Of a stretch of DNA of 64,000 nucleotides, positions 17,652-26,611 are shown in pieces. The first letter of the stretch is position 1. Each line of letters begins with the position of its first letter. The notes under the pieces are model-generated. The model was not told the origin of the DNA. It worked only from the letters and a program-made list of their open reading frames with translations, and did not search any database. Both the position numbers and the translations under genes were made by a program. Location: contig NZ_CP060394.1 in assembly GCF_014274465.1 (NCBI RefSeq), positions 5,890,001 to 5,954,000 on the forward strand. The letters are read 5' to 3'. The stretch is from Alloacidobacterium dinghuense. Its GTDB lineage: Bacteria; Acidobacteriota; Terriglobia; Terriglobales; Acidobacteriaceae.

Positions 17652-18791
17652 GTGTCCACTTCCACAGCTGCTCCTGTCCTGCGCAAGACCGCTCTGAACG
17701 CCGTCCATCGTCACCTTGGCGCTAAAATGGTCGATTTTGGCGGATGGGATATGCCCGTTGAATATTCGGGCCTGATTGCCGAGCACATGGCTGTGCGGAC
17801 CGGAGTTGGGCTCTTTGATGTGAGCCACATGGGCGACATTCAGCTGCGCGGGCCCGAATCGCTCGATGCGATTCAGCACATCTGCATGAATGATGCCGCG
17901 AAGCTTCGGGTAGGGCAGGCACAGTATTCGGCGATGCTCTACCCGCAGGGGACGTTTGTGGATGATGTGATCGTCCACAAGCTTTCTGACAATGACTATC
18001 TGATTGTGATCAATGCGGGTACACGCGAAAAGGACTTCGGCTGGGTCAAGAGCAACGCGCAGAAATTTCATTGTCACGTGAGTGATTACAGTGACTACTA
18101 CACGCAGCTTGCGATTCAGGGTCCGAAGGCGGCGGAGACACTGCAGAAGCTAACAAGCGTCGATCTTTCGACGATCAAGTTCTACTGGTTCAAGTGGGGA
18201 ACCGTTTGCGGTCTACCCAACACGCTGATCGCCCGCACCGGATATACGGGTGAAGATGGATTTGAGATTTATATTCCATCTGACGAGGCCACCAGCAGGC
18301 GCGTGTGGGACGAAGTGCTGGAAGCGGGCAAGGAGTTCGAGATCATTCCCTGTGGACTGGGTGCGCGGAATACGCTGCGCCTCGAATCGGCTTTGTCGCT
18401 CTACGAACACGAAATCTCAGAAACCATCAACGTTTTTGAAGCGAGGCTCGATCGTTTCTGCAAACTGGAGAAGGGCCCGTTCATCGGCGCTGAGGCCTTA
18501 CAGCGCGTTATTGCTGAAGGCGGCCCGACGCGCAAACTAGTTGGTCTTGAGGTGATCGAACGCGGGATCGCTCGCGATGGTTATTGTGTCTTCAATGAAG
18601 GCGGCACGCAGATTGGATCAGTAGTAAGCGGCTCGCCTGCGCCATTCCTGAAGAAAAATATTGCACTGGCTTTTGTTCCACGCGAGTACGCCTCACTCGA
18701 CTCTGAAGTTTTTGTGCAGGTGCGCAACGCGATGGTTCGCGCCAAGGTTGTGCCCATTCCGTTCTACCGCCGCCCGAAAAAGCAGTCCTGA
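17652..18791 (+). CDS. gcvT: Glycine cleavage system aminomethyltransferase (T-protein)
   Basis: A 379-residue T-protein. It releases ammonia from the aminomethyl group carried on the lipoyl arm of GcvH and gives 5,10-methylene-tetrahydrofolate. Family landmarks are [28 protein letters not shown] at the N-terminus, [24 protein letters not shown] with the conserved folate-site residues, [13 protein letters not shown], and the C-terminal barrel with [20 protein letters not shown]. The GTG at 17652 has AAGGA upstream and fits the family N-terminus. It is the first gene of gcvT-gcvH-gcvPA-gcvPB. No glycine riboswitch was recognised in the 80 bp upstream. Confidence 0.96.
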   Translation: MSTSTAAPVLRKTALNAVHRHLGAKMVDFGGWDMPVEYSGLIAEHMAVRTGVGLFDVSHMGDIQLRGPESLDAIQHICMNDAAKLRVGQAQYSAMLYPQGTFVDDVIVHKLSDNDYLIVINAGTREKDFGWVKSNAQKFHCHVSDYSDYYTQLAIQGPKAAETLQKLTSVDLSTIKFYWFKWGTVCGLPNTLIARTGYTGEDGFEIYIPSDEATSRRVWDEVLEAGKEFEIIPCGLGARNTLRLESALSLYEHEISETINVFEARLDRFCKLEKGPFIGAEALQRVIAEGGPTRKLVGLEVIERGIARDGYCVFNEGGTQIGSVVSGSPAPFLKKNIALAFVPREYASLDSEVFVQVRNAMVRAKVVPIPFYRRPKKQS

Positions 18792-18825
18792 CCACAACAG
18801 ACCGTACAATAGAAAGAGAAATCAC

Positions 18826-19215
18826 ATGGCATATCCTGCGAATTACCGCTATACCCGCGAGCATGAATGGATTGAGGTTACTGGCAAGGTCGGCAAGATC
18901 GGTATCACCGACTATGCTCAGGACTCACTCGGCGACATTGTTTTTGTGGAATCCCCCAAAGTGGGCGCAGCTGTGACGAAGGGCGAAGTCTTTGGCAGCG
19001 TTGAATCAGTGAAAGCTGTTTCGGATTTGTATTCGCCTGTTACCGGGACGGTCACCGAAGTGAATGAGGAACTTGCCTCCGCTCCGGAAAAGATCAACAC
19101 CAGCGCGCACGAGGCATGGATCATGAAGGTTGAGCTGAGCGATCCAGCGGAGGTCGATTCGCTTCTGAGCGCGGCAGACTACGAGAAGTTCATCGCTGAA
19201 GAGACGGGCCACTAG
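18826..19215 (+). CDS. gcvH: Glycine cleavage system H-protein
   Basis: A 129-residue lipoyl carrier. The start ATG 18826 follows AGAAAGAGAA and gives the standard N-terminus MAYPANYRYTREHEWIEV; longer upstream frames overlap gcvT and are not needed. The lipoylated lysine lies in GSVESVKAVSDLYSP, near residue 63. The sequence continues with the conserved EINEELA-like stretch (VNEELASAPEKIN) and EAWIMKVELSD. H-protein shuttles the aminomethyl intermediate between P- and T-proteins. It sits 34 bp after gcvT and 89 bp before gcvPA. Confidence 0.96.
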   Translation: MAYPANYRYTREHEWIEVTGKVGKIGITDYAQDSLGDIVFVESPKVGAAVTKGEVFGSVESVKAVSDLYSPVTGTVTEVNEELASAPEKINTSAHEAWIMKVELSDPAEVDSLLSAADYEKFIAEETGH

Positions 19216-19304
19216 GCCCAATCCTCTTTGTTCCGTGTTGCGACGAGATGAATATTTTTGCGTTCCCACGATTGATTTTCTTTTAGCAGTAAGGAATAAG
19301 AATC

Positions 19305-20654
19305 ATGCGTTATTTACCGAAATCACCCGCCGAGCGCGCTGAGATGCTGCGTGAAATCGGCGCTTCTTCCATCGATGATCTCTTTGCGACTATTCCCGAG
19401 GAATACCGTCTAGGGCGGGATCTCGATATTCCGCGGCAGATGGGCGAGTCGGAGATCATCGATCACTTCAAGAACGCGGCAGTGCACAACGCCGTTGGCT
19501 ATGCCAGTTTTCTTGGCGCGGGCGTGTACCGACACTATCGCCCTGTGATTATCGACTCGCTGGTGCAGCGCGGCGAGTTTCTGACCTCGTACACACCGTA
19601 TCAGGCGGAGATTACGCAAGGCACGCTGCAGGCCATCTTCGAGTTCCAGACGATGATCTGCGAGCTCACTGGAATGGACATCGCCAATGCCTCGATGTAT
19701 GACGGGTCAACGGGAGCTGCGGAAGCGGCGATGATGGCGGTTCGTGTTACAGGGCGCGATGGCGTGCTCGTTGCGCGCACAGTTCATCCTGAGTATCGCG
19801 AAGTGATGGAGACATACTCGCAGCACCAGGAGCACTCGGCGAAGGAAGTTGCTTACGGCGCTGACGGCCGCATCGATCTTGCGGCACTTGAGCAAGCGGT
19901 GACCGATAAGACTGCGTGCGTGATGGTCCAGTCACCGAACTTCTTCGGTGTGGTCGAAGATATTCCTGCCATCGCTGAGATCGCGCACAAGAAGGGCGCA
20001 CTGCTGGTTGTTTCGATTGCGGAAGCGGTTTCGCTCGGTATTGTGCGACCTCCCGTAGAGGCAGATATCGTTTCGCTTGAAGCGCAGTCGTTTGGAGTGG
20101 CCCCCAGCTATGGCGGACCGTTCTGCGGTGTGCTGGCAGCGAAGGAAAAATATCTGAGACAGATGCCGGGACGTCTCGTCGGCGAGACGAAAGACAAAGA
20201 TGGACGCCGCGGTTTTGTCCTCACGCTTTCGACGCGCGAGCAGCATATTCGGCGAGAGAAGGCGACTTCGAATATCTGTACCAATCAGGCGCTTGTGGCC
20301 TTGATGGCGACGATCTTTATGACCGTCTACGGCAAGGAAGGAATCAAGGAACTTGCGGTGCAGAATCTTGCCAAAGCGCAATACGCGGCGAAGACGATTA
20401 GCGAGAGCGGCAAGCTACTCTTTGCTGGGTCGCCACGCTTCAATGAGTTTGTTCTCGAAACGAGCGAGGCTCCTGATCAACTCAATGTACGCTTGCTCGA
20501 AAACAAGATCATCGGCGGAGTGCCGCTCAAGAAGTGGTATCCGGAACTGGGGAATGCGACGCTCTGGTGCGCGACGGAATTGACTACAAAAGACCAGATC
20601 GATCAGGCCGCTGCAGTCGTGGCGGAAGCGCCCGTCGCAGCATCCGCAAGGTAG
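19305..20654 (+). CDS. gcvPA: Glycine dehydrogenase (decarboxylating) subunit 1
   Basis: A 449-residue alpha subunit of the split P-protein, which with GcvPB decarboxylates glycine and loads the aminomethyl group on GcvH. The start [19 protein letters not shown] and the block [20 protein letters not shown] are characteristic. [11 protein letters not shown] and [16 protein letters not shown] match the fold-type I PLP enzyme family. PLP is held by the partner subunit, so no Schiff-base lysine is expected here. Length matches bacterial two-subunit systems. It lies 18 bp upstream of gcvPB. Confidence 0.95.
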   Translation: MRYLPKSPAERAEMLREIGASSIDDLFATIPEEYRLGRDLDIPRQMGESEIIDHFKNAAVHNAVGYASFLGAGVYRHYRPVIIDSLVQRGEFLTSYTPYQAEITQGTLQAIFEFQTMICELTGMDIANASMYDGSTGAAEAAMMAVRVTGRDGVLVARTVHPEYREVMETYSQHQEHSAKEVAYGADGRIDLAALEQAVTDKTACVMVQSPNFFGVVEDIPAIAEIAHKKGALLVVSIAEAVSLGIVRPPVEADIVSLEAQSFGVAPSYGGPFCGVLAAKEKYLRQMPGRLVGETKDKDGRRGFVLTLSTREQHIRREKATSNICTNQALVALMATIFMTVYGKEGIKELAVQNLAKAQYAAKTISESGKLLFAGSPRFNEFVLETSEAPDQLNVRLLENKIIGGVPLKKWYPELGNATLWCATELTTKDQIDQAAAVVAEAPVAASAR

Positions 20655-20672
20655 CAACAAGGAAATTTGAAG

Positions 20673-22229
20673 ATGGCAACAACAGAACAAACTTTTGGCG
20701 GCACGCCGCGCAAGGTAACAGCGCATCTTACGCAGAACGAAAAACTGTCTTTTGAAATTTCATCGCCGGGCAAGAAGGCATACAGGCTGCCTCCGCTGGA
20801 TGTGCCCGAAGTTGATCCCTCCACACTTCTCGGTGAAGCGGCGCGCGAGAGCACAGGCACACTGCCTGAGTTGAGCGAGATCGAGATCATTCGCCATTTC
20901 ACGCGGCTTTCGACATGGAATTACGCCATTGATCTTGGCATGTATCCGCTGGGTAGCTGCACGATGAAGTACAACCCGCGCGTGAACGAATTCGTCTCGC
21001 GACTAGAGGGCATCGCTGAAGCCCATCCGTATCAGCCGGAGTCGCTCTCGCAAGGCTCGCTGCAGATTGTGAAACTGTTGCAGGACTGTCTGATCGAGAT
21101 CACGGGTATGGACACGATTACGCTGCAGCCCGCTGCTGGAGCGCATGGCGAATTCACCGGCATTCTGCTTGCGCGCGCGTATCACCAGTCAAAAGGCAAC
21201 ACGCGCAAGAACATCATCATTCCTGACTCGGCCCACGGGACGAATCCGGCCACCGCTGCCGTCTGCGGCTACCAGGTCATCAATCTCAAATCCAATGCAC
21301 AGGGCGGCATCGACGTCGCGGCTCTTGAGCAGATGGTCAATGAAGACACTGCCGCGTTGATGCTTACGAATCCGTCGACGATTGGTGTTTTCGAAAATCA
21401 GATTCACAAGATAGCCGACATTCTGCACGCGAAGGGCGCGCTGCTCTATATGGACGGTGCAAACATGAACGCATTGTGCGGGAAAACGCGGCCTGGCGAC
21501 TTTGGCGTCGACGTGATGCACCTGAACCTGCACAAGACTTTCTCGACGCCGCACGGTGGTGGTGGTCCGGGGTCAGGACCGGTGGCATGCAAGAAGATTC
21601 TCGAGCCGTTTTTGCCGATCCCGGTAGTCGAAGAGGGAAGCGACGGACAACTTCACTGGAACTACAATCGTCCGCAATCTGTGGGGCGCGTGCGCGCCTT
21701 CTACGGTAACTTTGGCATGTTTGTGCGTGCACTCGCATACACCCTTGCCAACGGCCCTGACGGCCTGCGTCAGACAACTGAAGACGCGGTACTCAATGCG
21801 AATTACATTCGCAAGAAGCTCGAAGATGTCTACGATTTGCCGTACAACACGCCTTCCATGCATGAAGTGGTCTTTAGCGATCGTCGTCAGGTGAAGAATG
21901 GCATTAAGACCGGAGACATTGCCAAGCGCCTTATCGATTACGGCTTCCATCCGTATACGACGGCGTTTCCGCTGATCGTGCCCGGCGCGCTGATGATCGA
22001 GCCCACGGAGAGCGAATCGCGCGAGGAACTCGATCTTTTTGTCGATGCCATGCGCCAGATTGCGCGCGAAGCGGACGAGAATCCACAGCTGATTCTCAAT
22101 GCGCCGCATTCGACGCGTGTTTCGCGCCTGGACGAGACGACTGCCGCGCGCAAGCCGATCCTGCGGTGGAAAGCGCATCCTGCCAGCACGCCGCTCACTC
22201 CGGACGACACTCCGGCCAAGGAGTGGTAG
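20673..22229 (+). CDS. gcvPB: Glycine dehydrogenase (decarboxylating) subunit 2
   Basis: A 518-residue catalytic beta subunit of the two-subunit P-protein. ATG 20673 is chosen because AAGGA lies nine bases upstream; an in-frame TTG at 20667 is less likely. The conserved YPLGSCTMKYNPR near residue 90, PAAGAHGEFTG, PDSAHGTNPA, the PLP-binding lysine in HLNLHKTFSTPHGGGGPG (near residue 287) and the C-terminal PTESES block are all intact. The residues beyond ~480 (KPILRWKAHP) vary in the family. It is the fourth gene of the gcv operon, followed after 7 bp by a small unknown gene. Confidence 0.96.
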   Translation: MATTEQTFGGTPRKVTAHLTQNEKLSFEISSPGKKAYRLPPLDVPEVDPSTLLGEAARESTGTLPELSEIEIIRHFTRLSTWNYAIDLGMYPLGSCTMKYNPRVNEFVSRLEGIAEAHPYQPESLSQGSLQIVKLLQDCLIEITGMDTITLQPAAGAHGEFTGILLARAYHQSKGNTRKNIIIPDSAHGTNPATAAVCGYQVINLKSNAQGGIDVAALEQMVNEDTAALMLTNPSTIGVFENQIHKIADILHAKGALLYMDGANMNALCGKTRPGDFGVDVMHLNLHKTFSTPHGGGGPGSGPVACKKILEPFLPIPVVEEGSDGQLHWNYNRPQSVGRVRAFYGNFGMFVRALAYTLANGPDGLRQTTEDAVLNANYIRKKLEDVYDLPYNTPSMHEVVFSDRRQVKNGIKTGDIAKRLIDYGFHPYTTAFPLIVPGALMIEPTESESREELDLFVDAMRQIAREADENPQLILNAPHSTRVSRLDETTAARKPILRWKAHPASTPLTPDDTPAKEW

Positions 22230-22236
22230 TCAAGGC

Positions 22237-22506
22237 ATGTCTATTTTTCACGACCGCCGCGACGAGCTCGAAAAGTACGAATTCATGATGGGACCGGCTC
22301 GCGGGCGGCTTGCTGTGACGCTCGACGCGCTGACCGATGCGCTCATCCTCATTGGTCAGCACGGAGTTTATTGCGCGTCGAACCGTAATCCATCGAAGCC
22401 GGCGCTTGATCTCGAAACCGTGATGAACGAAATCAACGGCGCCAAGGAACTGATCCAGTCCGTCATGCAGGAGCTAGAGCAGGCAAGGGAAGCGAGCCGG
22501 AGTTAG
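22237..22506 (+). CDS. Small hypothetical protein at the end of the gcv operon
   Basis: An 89-residue, mostly helical, charged protein beginning MSIFHDRRDELEKYEFMMGP and ending in a coiled-coil-like stretch (GAKELIQSVMQELEQAREASRS). There are two cysteine-poor helices around LAVTLDALTDALILIG and no membrane segment or signal. It starts 7 bp after gcvPB and is almost certainly co-transcribed with it. I do not recognise the family. The placement suggests an accessory or regulatory role for glycine cleavage, which is inference only. Its TAG stop shares bases with the stop of the convergent DUF2911 gene. Confidence 0.7.
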   Translation: MSIFHDRRDELEKYEFMMGPARGRLAVTLDALTDALILIGQHGVYCASNRNPSKPALDLETVMNEINGAKELIQSVMQELEQAREASRS

Positions 22507-23051
22507 GGGATCGCTGTTACGCCTACATAGACGTCCGTCGTCTCCCAGAGCAGGTGCAATTCGGTCGTCAGGTCTTTCGTGTGCTCGAATTTCATCTGGA
22601 AGGTTTCAACCGGGCTGCTGGGCATGACGCCTTCTGTCATTTTCACGCGTCCCAGGTCCTGAGTCTCGTCGTATTTCGTGCCCCACTGGCCTGTCTGCTT
22701 GTTCACAATGAGAGTCCAGCCGCTCTTCTCCGGAATGGTGTACAGCGTATATGTCCCGGCTGGCACGCCAAGGTCACCGATTTTCAAATTGATGTCGGTC
22801 TTCAGTGTCGTTGCAGAATTTGCGCCTGTACGCCACCAGTGATCGTAGGGAACCAGTCCCCCGAAGATCTTGCGTCCGCGCATCGATGGCGCACTGTAGT
22901 CGATAGTCACAGTCTTGCTGCCGAAAGTCACCTTCGCCTGTGCCGGTGGGCTGGCTGGCGGCTTCTGATCGTTTTGCGCAAAAGCTAAGGAACTGACAAT
23001 GGCTGCGAACAAAATGCAACAGAGTGTTTTTGCGAATGTCCTGCGATGCAT
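22503..23051 (-). CDS. DUF2911 domain secreted protein
   Basis: The start ATG at 23051 is fixed by AAAAAGGAGAG eight bases upstream. It gives 182 residues with a Sec signal (RTFAKTLCCILFAAIVSSLAFAQ). The DUF2911 core is clear: VTFGSKTVTIDYSAPSMRGRKIFGGLVPY, then WWRTGANSATTL and VPAGTYTLYTIP, ending with WGTKYDETQDLGRV. The family forms a beta-sandwich in secreted proteins of unknown function that are abundant in Acidobacteria and Bacteroidetes. It is convergent with the small gcv-operon gene, sharing four bases (TTAG) that encode both stops. Confidence 0.9.
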   Translation of the reverse strand: MHRRTFAKTLCCILFAAIVSSLAFAQNDQKPPASPPAQAKVTFGSKTVTIDYSAPSMRGRKIFGGLVPYDHWWRTGANSATTLKTDINLKIGDLGVPAGTYTLYTIPEKSGWTLIVNKQTGQWGTKYDETQDLGRVKMTEGVMPSSPVETFQMKFEHTKDLTTELHLLWETTDVYVGVTAIP

Positions 23052-23145
23052 CGGAACTCTCCTTTTTGTGCCGGAAGTGGGCCTCTCCATCAAATCGCGA
23101 AGAGGCCCGCGTGTCAAAACTTCCGGTATAGTATCCTAAGGACGC

Positions 23146-23222
23146 GCGCCCGTAGCTCAGCTGGATAGAGCGAATGCCTCCGGAGCATTAGGTCGGGAGT
23201 TCGAATCTCTCCGGGCGCACCA
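23146..23222 (+). tRNA. tRNA-Arg (anticodon CCG)
   Basis: A full 77-base cloverleaf. The acceptor arms are GCGCCCG and CGGGCGC with discriminator A and an encoded CCA (23220-23222). The D-arm is GCTC AGCTGGATA GAGC. The anticodon stem AATGC/GCATT holds loop CTCCGGA with anticodon CCG, which reads the CGG codon. The T-arm is GGGAG TTCGAAT CTCTCC-like with the TTCGAAT loop. Confidence 0.96.
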
Positions 23223-23377
23223 GATCCCCTTACCATCTCATTTGCTGGATCAACCCAATCCCAGAGTCTTGGTTGAACTTCGCCACAACCCTTATCCAAG
23301 GGCGTTGACGGAGCATCCGCAGAGGAATACGATCCTCGACACTATGCTCTGTCGGCATTGGTGAAAGGAGACCTAAG

Positions 23378-23554
23378 ATGACCAAAGTCTTGACGTGCCG
23401 GGATGTTGGCGTGGATTGTGATTTTGTTGCTCAGGGCGCAAGTGCTGAAGAAGTCATGGAGAAAGCGGCCCAACACGCTCGTAAAGATCATGGATTTACT
23501 GACATTCCGCCAGAGTTGATGGAGAAAGTGAAGGCAGCCATTCACGATGCGTAA
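23378..23554 (+). CDS. DUF1059 small protein
   Basis: A 58-residue protein beginning MTKVLTCRDVGVDCDFVAQG, preceded by GAAAGGAG seven bases upstream of ATG 23378. The pattern C-R-x(3)-G-x-D-C near the start, then AEEVMEKAAQHARKDHGF and a short C-terminal helix, is that of DUF1059, a family of tiny proteins of unknown function. Two cysteines and two histidines could bind a metal. It is followed within 30 bp by a strong terminator, so it is a single-gene unit downstream of the tRNA. Confidence 0.85.
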   Translation: MTKVLTCRDVGVDCDFVAQGASAEEVMEKAAQHARKDHGFTDIPPELMEKVKAAIHDA

Positions 23555-23582
23555 GCTTGCAGGATGATTGGATCAAACAAAG

Positions 23583-23613
23583 AAAGCCGGCCATATTGTT
23601 GGCCGGCTTTTTT
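23583..23613. terminator. Bidirectional rho-independent terminator
   Basis: An 11-bp perfect stem (AAAGCCGGCCA with TGGCCGGCTTT) and a 6-base loop, followed by TTTTTT. It serves the DUF1059 gene on the plus strand. The A-run on its left makes it also usable for msrA, which ends five bases away on the minus strand. Confidence 0.93.
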
Positions 23614-23617
23614 GCAC

Positions 23618-24088
23618 TCAGATGTGGCAGCTAGCTAATCCGCGCTTCTCGAGATACTTCTGGTGATACTCTTCCGCCTTCCAGAATGTCTGCGCTGGCA
23701 CTACCTCGGTTACGATCGGCTTCGCGAAACGGCGCTCTGCTGTTAGCTTCTCGATCACGCCCTTTGCCGCAGCCTCCTGCTCGGGTGAGTGATAGAAGAT
23801 GGCGGAACGGTATTGTGTGCCCCAGTCCGGGCCCTGACGATTGAGCTGTGTCGGATCGTGCAACGAGAAGAATGCCTCCACCAGCTTTTCGTAGCTGACT
23901 TTTGCCGGGTCGAACGTTAGCTCCACTACTTCGGCATGGCCGGTTGCGTCGGTGCAGACATCCTTGTAGCTGGGATTATCGAGCTTGCCACCCTCATAAC
24001 CAACGGCAGTTTCAAGTACACCGGGAATCTGCCCGAAATTGACTTCAACTCCCCAGAAACAACCTGCGCCAAATGTTGCCTTTTCCAT
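23618..24088 (-). CDS. msrA: Peptide-methionine (S)-S-oxide reductase
   Basis: A 156-residue MsrA that repairs methionine-S-sulfoxide in proteins. The catalytic motif GCFWG is at residues 9-13 (ATFGAGCFWGVE). The family blocks VGYEGG, HAEVVELTFDP, FFSLHDPTQLNRQGPDWGTQYRSAIFY and KAEEYHQKYL are intact. A resolving cysteine is present in the C-terminal SCHI tail. No signal peptide, so cytoplasmic. It is not linked to msrB in this window. Its 3' end abuts a shared terminator. Confidence 0.96.
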   Translation of the reverse strand: MEKATFGAGCFWGVEVNFGQIPGVLETAVGYEGGKLDNPSYKDVCTDATGHAEVVELTFDPAKVSYEKLVEAFFSLHDPTQLNRQGPDWGTQYRSAIFYHSPEQEAAAKGVIEKLTAERRFAKPIVTEVVPAQTFWKAEEYHQKYLEKRGLASCHI

Positions 24089-24192
24089 TTAAACCTCCAG
24101 ATGCAGCCTGTCAGCGCATCCCTTACTTCCTTTATAAGCACCCTGTTAGATGTCGGTGAGTCGCATTCCGAACCAGAATCTCAATCGTCTGA

Positions 24193-24861
24193 CTAGGCAG
24201 GATGTGCGGCGTATTCAGCCAAAATCTCTGCCACTTCCGTGTGGCCTCGCTCGCGAGCATAGTCGGCGGGGGATTTGCCGCGGTCGCAGATGCAATCTAC
24301 CCGTGCCCCGTGTTCGAGGAGCAGCCGGACCAGATCTTTCCTCCCAGCAGCGGCGGCCTGCAATAACGGAGTGTATCCACCGTGTTGGGTCGCATTTATA
24401 TCGGCGCCACACTCAAGCAGGACCGCAACCACGTCCAGCGAATGGTTCAACGCAATGCAGGCGTGGAGCGGTTGGTTGTGCATGGGGTTGTGCGAGAACT
24501 GGTGTACGTGCGCCCCATGTTCCAGCAGAAGCGTAACCGGTTCAGGGCCGGCGAAGGCTGCGGCAAGGTGAAGGGGTGTCCAGCCGTCAGAAGAGACGGC
24601 GCGGGCGGACATGGCGTCTTCCTTGATGAGCTGCTGAAGGCGGCCGCAGTCGCCAGTTGCGGCGGCTTCAAAGATGTCCAGGTCTTTCAGGTGCGCCAGG
24701 AGGTAATCGCGGATCACCGGCTGCTGCGTATAGATAGACAGCATGAGCGCTGAGATTCCCTGAGCATCGCGAGACTTGGCAACCGATGGCTGAACTTCGA
24801 CGGCCTCGGCGATTTCGGTGGTCTTTCCCTGGCGGATCAGGTCGAAGAAGTGCTGGCTCAT
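24193..24861 (-). CDS. Ankyrin repeat protein
   Basis: About 222 residues from the ATG at 24861 (MSQHFFDLIRQGK); two further in-frame ATGs upstream, up to 24912, cannot be excluded. Ankyrin units are visible at ~30-60 (AQGISALMLSIYTQ), ~90-122 (DGWTPLHLAAAFAGPEPVTLLLEHGA), ~125-160 (MHNQPLHACIALNHSLDVVAVLLECGAD) and ~163-195 (GGYTPLLQAAAAGRKDLVRLLLEHGARVD), with a capping repeat SPADYARERGHTEVAEIL. There is no signal sequence. It is a protein-protein interaction module whose partner is unknown. It is divergent from the alcohol dehydrogenase gene. Confidence 0.87.
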   Translation of the reverse strand: MSQHFFDLIRQGKTTEIAEAVEVQPSVAKSRDAQGISALMLSIYTQQPVIRDYLLAHLKDLDIFEAAATGDCGRLQQLIKEDAMSARAVSSDGWTPLHLAAAFAGPEPVTLLLEHGAHVHQFSHNPMHNQPLHACIALNHSLDVVAVLLECGADINATQHGGYTPLLQAAAAGRKDLVRLLLEHGARVDCICDRGKSPADYARERGHTEVAEILAEYAAHPA

Positions 24862-24982
24862 TCGCCGAGTATAGCTCTGCATGGGCTGCATTTTCAGCGC
24901 AAGCTTTTGCACCTATCTTTTCCTCTTCGTAATCTCTCATCCGTCACTGTCTGAAATAATCCAACGCCAAGGAGAAATTCGA

Positions 24983-25999
24983 ATGCAGGGAAGATATGTG
25001 CAGGTAGCCAAGGGCGGCGCGCCTCTGGAAGTCGTGATGCGAGACGTGGCCGAGCCGAAACCGGGACATGTGCGGGTCCGTGTTCAGGCGTGCGGTGTGT
25101 GCCATAGCGATTCCGTCACCGTACAGGGGCTTTTCCCCTTCATCACCTATCCGCGTGTGCCGGGCCATGAGGTCATTGGGCTGATCGATGCTGTGGGCGA
25201 GGGCGTTGTGCCCTGGAAAAAAGGGCAGCGTGTCGGCGTTGGCTGGTATGGCGGCCATTGCGGACACTGCGAGCCTTGTCGCCGTGGCGATCTGGTTGCG
25301 TGCCAGAATGCGCTGATCCCAGGTGTCACTTATGACGGCGGCTATGCCGACTACATTGTGGTCCCGGCCGATGCGCTGGCGGCGGTCCCTGATTCGTTCA
25401 AGAGCGCTGAGGCTGCGCCTCTTCTATGTGCCGGGATCACGACCTTCAACTCGTTGCGCAACACCAAGGCGAAGCCGCCTGACACCGTTGCGGTTTTCGG
25501 AATCGGGGGCCTTGGGCATCTTGGGGTGCAGTTCGCGGCCAAGATGGGCTTCAACACCGTTGCGATCGGCCGCGGGGCGGACAAGACTGATTTTGCCCAT
25601 AAGCTGGGTGCGCGGCACTATATCGACAGCTCAAGCGAGAACGTGGCTGAGGCGCTCCAGAAGCTTGGCGGCGCGAGAGTCATCGTGGCCACGGTGCCCG
25701 ATAATGATGCGATGTCGGCCGCGGTTGGCGGCCTTGGCTATGCAGGCGAGTTAGTAGTGCTTGGAGTATCGATGACGCCGTTGCAAGTCTCGACGCTTCC
25801 GTTGATTCTACAGCGGCAATCCGTCCATGGCTGGCCAAGCGGAACTTCGATCGAGTCAGAGGACACGCTCAAGTTCAGCGAATTGACAGGAGTGCTGCCC
25901 TTGATCGAAAAGTATCCGCTGGATCGCGCGGCGGAAGCGTACGAGCGCATGATGAGCGGCAAGGCGCGATTCCGGGTGGTGATTGAGACGGGCGCCTGA
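24983..25999 (+). CDS. Zinc-dependent alcohol dehydrogenase
   Basis: A 338-residue medium-chain dehydrogenase. ATG 24983 follows AAGGAG by eight bases; the open frame extends upstream but without a site. Catalytic zinc ligands are in ACGVCHSD and the GHE motif (VPGHEVIG). Structural zinc cysteines lie in CGHCEPCRRGDLVACQN. The Rossmann motif GIGGLGHLGVQFA is near residue 175. The architecture matches the bacterial AdhA-type NAD(P)-dependent group that oxidises primary alcohols. Single gene, divergent from the ankyrin gene. Confidence 0.92.
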   Translation: MQGRYVQVAKGGAPLEVVMRDVAEPKPGHVRVRVQACGVCHSDSVTVQGLFPFITYPRVPGHEVIGLIDAVGEGVVPWKKGQRVGVGWYGGHCGHCEPCRRGDLVACQNALIPGVTYDGGYADYIVVPADALAAVPDSFKSAEAAPLLCAGITTFNSLRNTKAKPPDTVAVFGIGGLGHLGVQFAAKMGFNTVAIGRGADKTDFAHKLGARHYIDSSSENVAEALQKLGGARVIVATVPDNDAMSAAVGGLGYAGELVVLGVSMTPLQVSTLPLILQRQSVHGWPSGTSIESEDTLKFSELTGVLPLIEKYPLDRAAEAYERMMSGKARFRVVIETGA

Positions 26000-26035
26000 C
26001 CCCCTTCCCCTCCCGTCAGGCTGGCTTCATTATTT

Positions 26036-26078
26036 ATCAATCACTTAGGAGGGAATCATCCCCTCCTAAGTGATTGAT
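26036..26078. repeat. Perfect 18-bp inverted repeat with a third arm copy
   Basis: ATCAATCACTTAGGAGGG (26036-26053) is exactly complementary to the segment 26061-26078, with a 7-base loop. A third partial copy, TCAATCACTTAG, starts at 26109. The arm is not G+C-rich and no T-run follows, so this is not a typical terminator. It looks like the end or core of a small palindromic mobile element or a protein-binding site. Confidence 0.85.
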
Positions 26079-26148
26079 TTCAATGCCGTTAGGTGCTTTC
26101 TAGTGTTTTCAATCACTTAGCGGGGGATCCTCACTCAAAAAGCAGAGC

Positions 26149-26166
26149 GCCCGCTCTTCAGCGGGC
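26149..26166. repeat. Short G+C-rich hairpin
   Basis: GCCCGCT, loop CTTC, then AGCGGGC form a 7-bp tetraloop hairpin in the gap before the GIY-YIG gene. There is no strong T-run, so its terminator function is weak at best. Confidence 0.5.
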
Positions 26167-26263
26167 ACTTCTAGGGAATTTCTCCCCTTAATTCCAGTAT
26201 AGCAATTTCGGCGAAATAGTACGCCAATTCAATTTTTCAATTAAGTATTTTGTTTCGTGCTGT

Positions 26264-26611
26264 TTATCGGGAGCCGAGCTCTCGCAGGGGCTTGACAGGT
26301 TTCGCCTTGCCGGAATTCTCGCTGAAGTCGTTCCAGGAGGGATTTTCATTCGCCACTAAGGCGAGTTTTTGTGCACGAGACCAGCTTTTAAGCTGGGTTT
26401 CGCGTGCAATTGCGCTTTCCGGAGAGACATGGTTTTCAAACCACACGAGTCGATTGCAGCGGTTTCGTAAGGCGAACGCCGGTATTTCCTCGTTTTTGGG
26501 GTCCCTGTGGCCGTGCATGCGGCGCTTCAGGTTCCGGGTAATTCCCAGATAGAGGACACGGGTGCGGCTTGCGGCGATGTAGACGTAGAAACTTGCCTGA
26601 CCCATCTGCAT
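26264..26611 (-). CDS. GIY-YIG nuclease superfamily protein
   Basis: A 115-residue single-domain protein of the UvrC/YhbQ-like small GIY-YIG type. Its FYVYIAASRTRVLYLGITRNLKRRM stretch (residues ~8-32) holds the YVYI and YLGIT signatures, with the catalytic-type Arg following. H34 and the later WFENHVSPESAIARE glutamate match the conserved active-site pattern, and the LKSWSRAQKLALV segment is typical. Similar proteins are frequent, often in multiple copies, in environmental genomes; their role is unclear. It sits just beyond the 26.0-26.2 kb palindromes, which may be its associated element. The start could also be the second in-frame Met. Confidence 0.85.
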   Translation of the reverse strand: MQMGQASFYVYIAASRTRVLYLGITRNLKRRMHGHRDPKNEEIPAFALRNRCNRLVWFENHVSPESAIARETQLKSWSRAQKLALVANENPSWNDFSENSGKAKPVKPLRELGSR

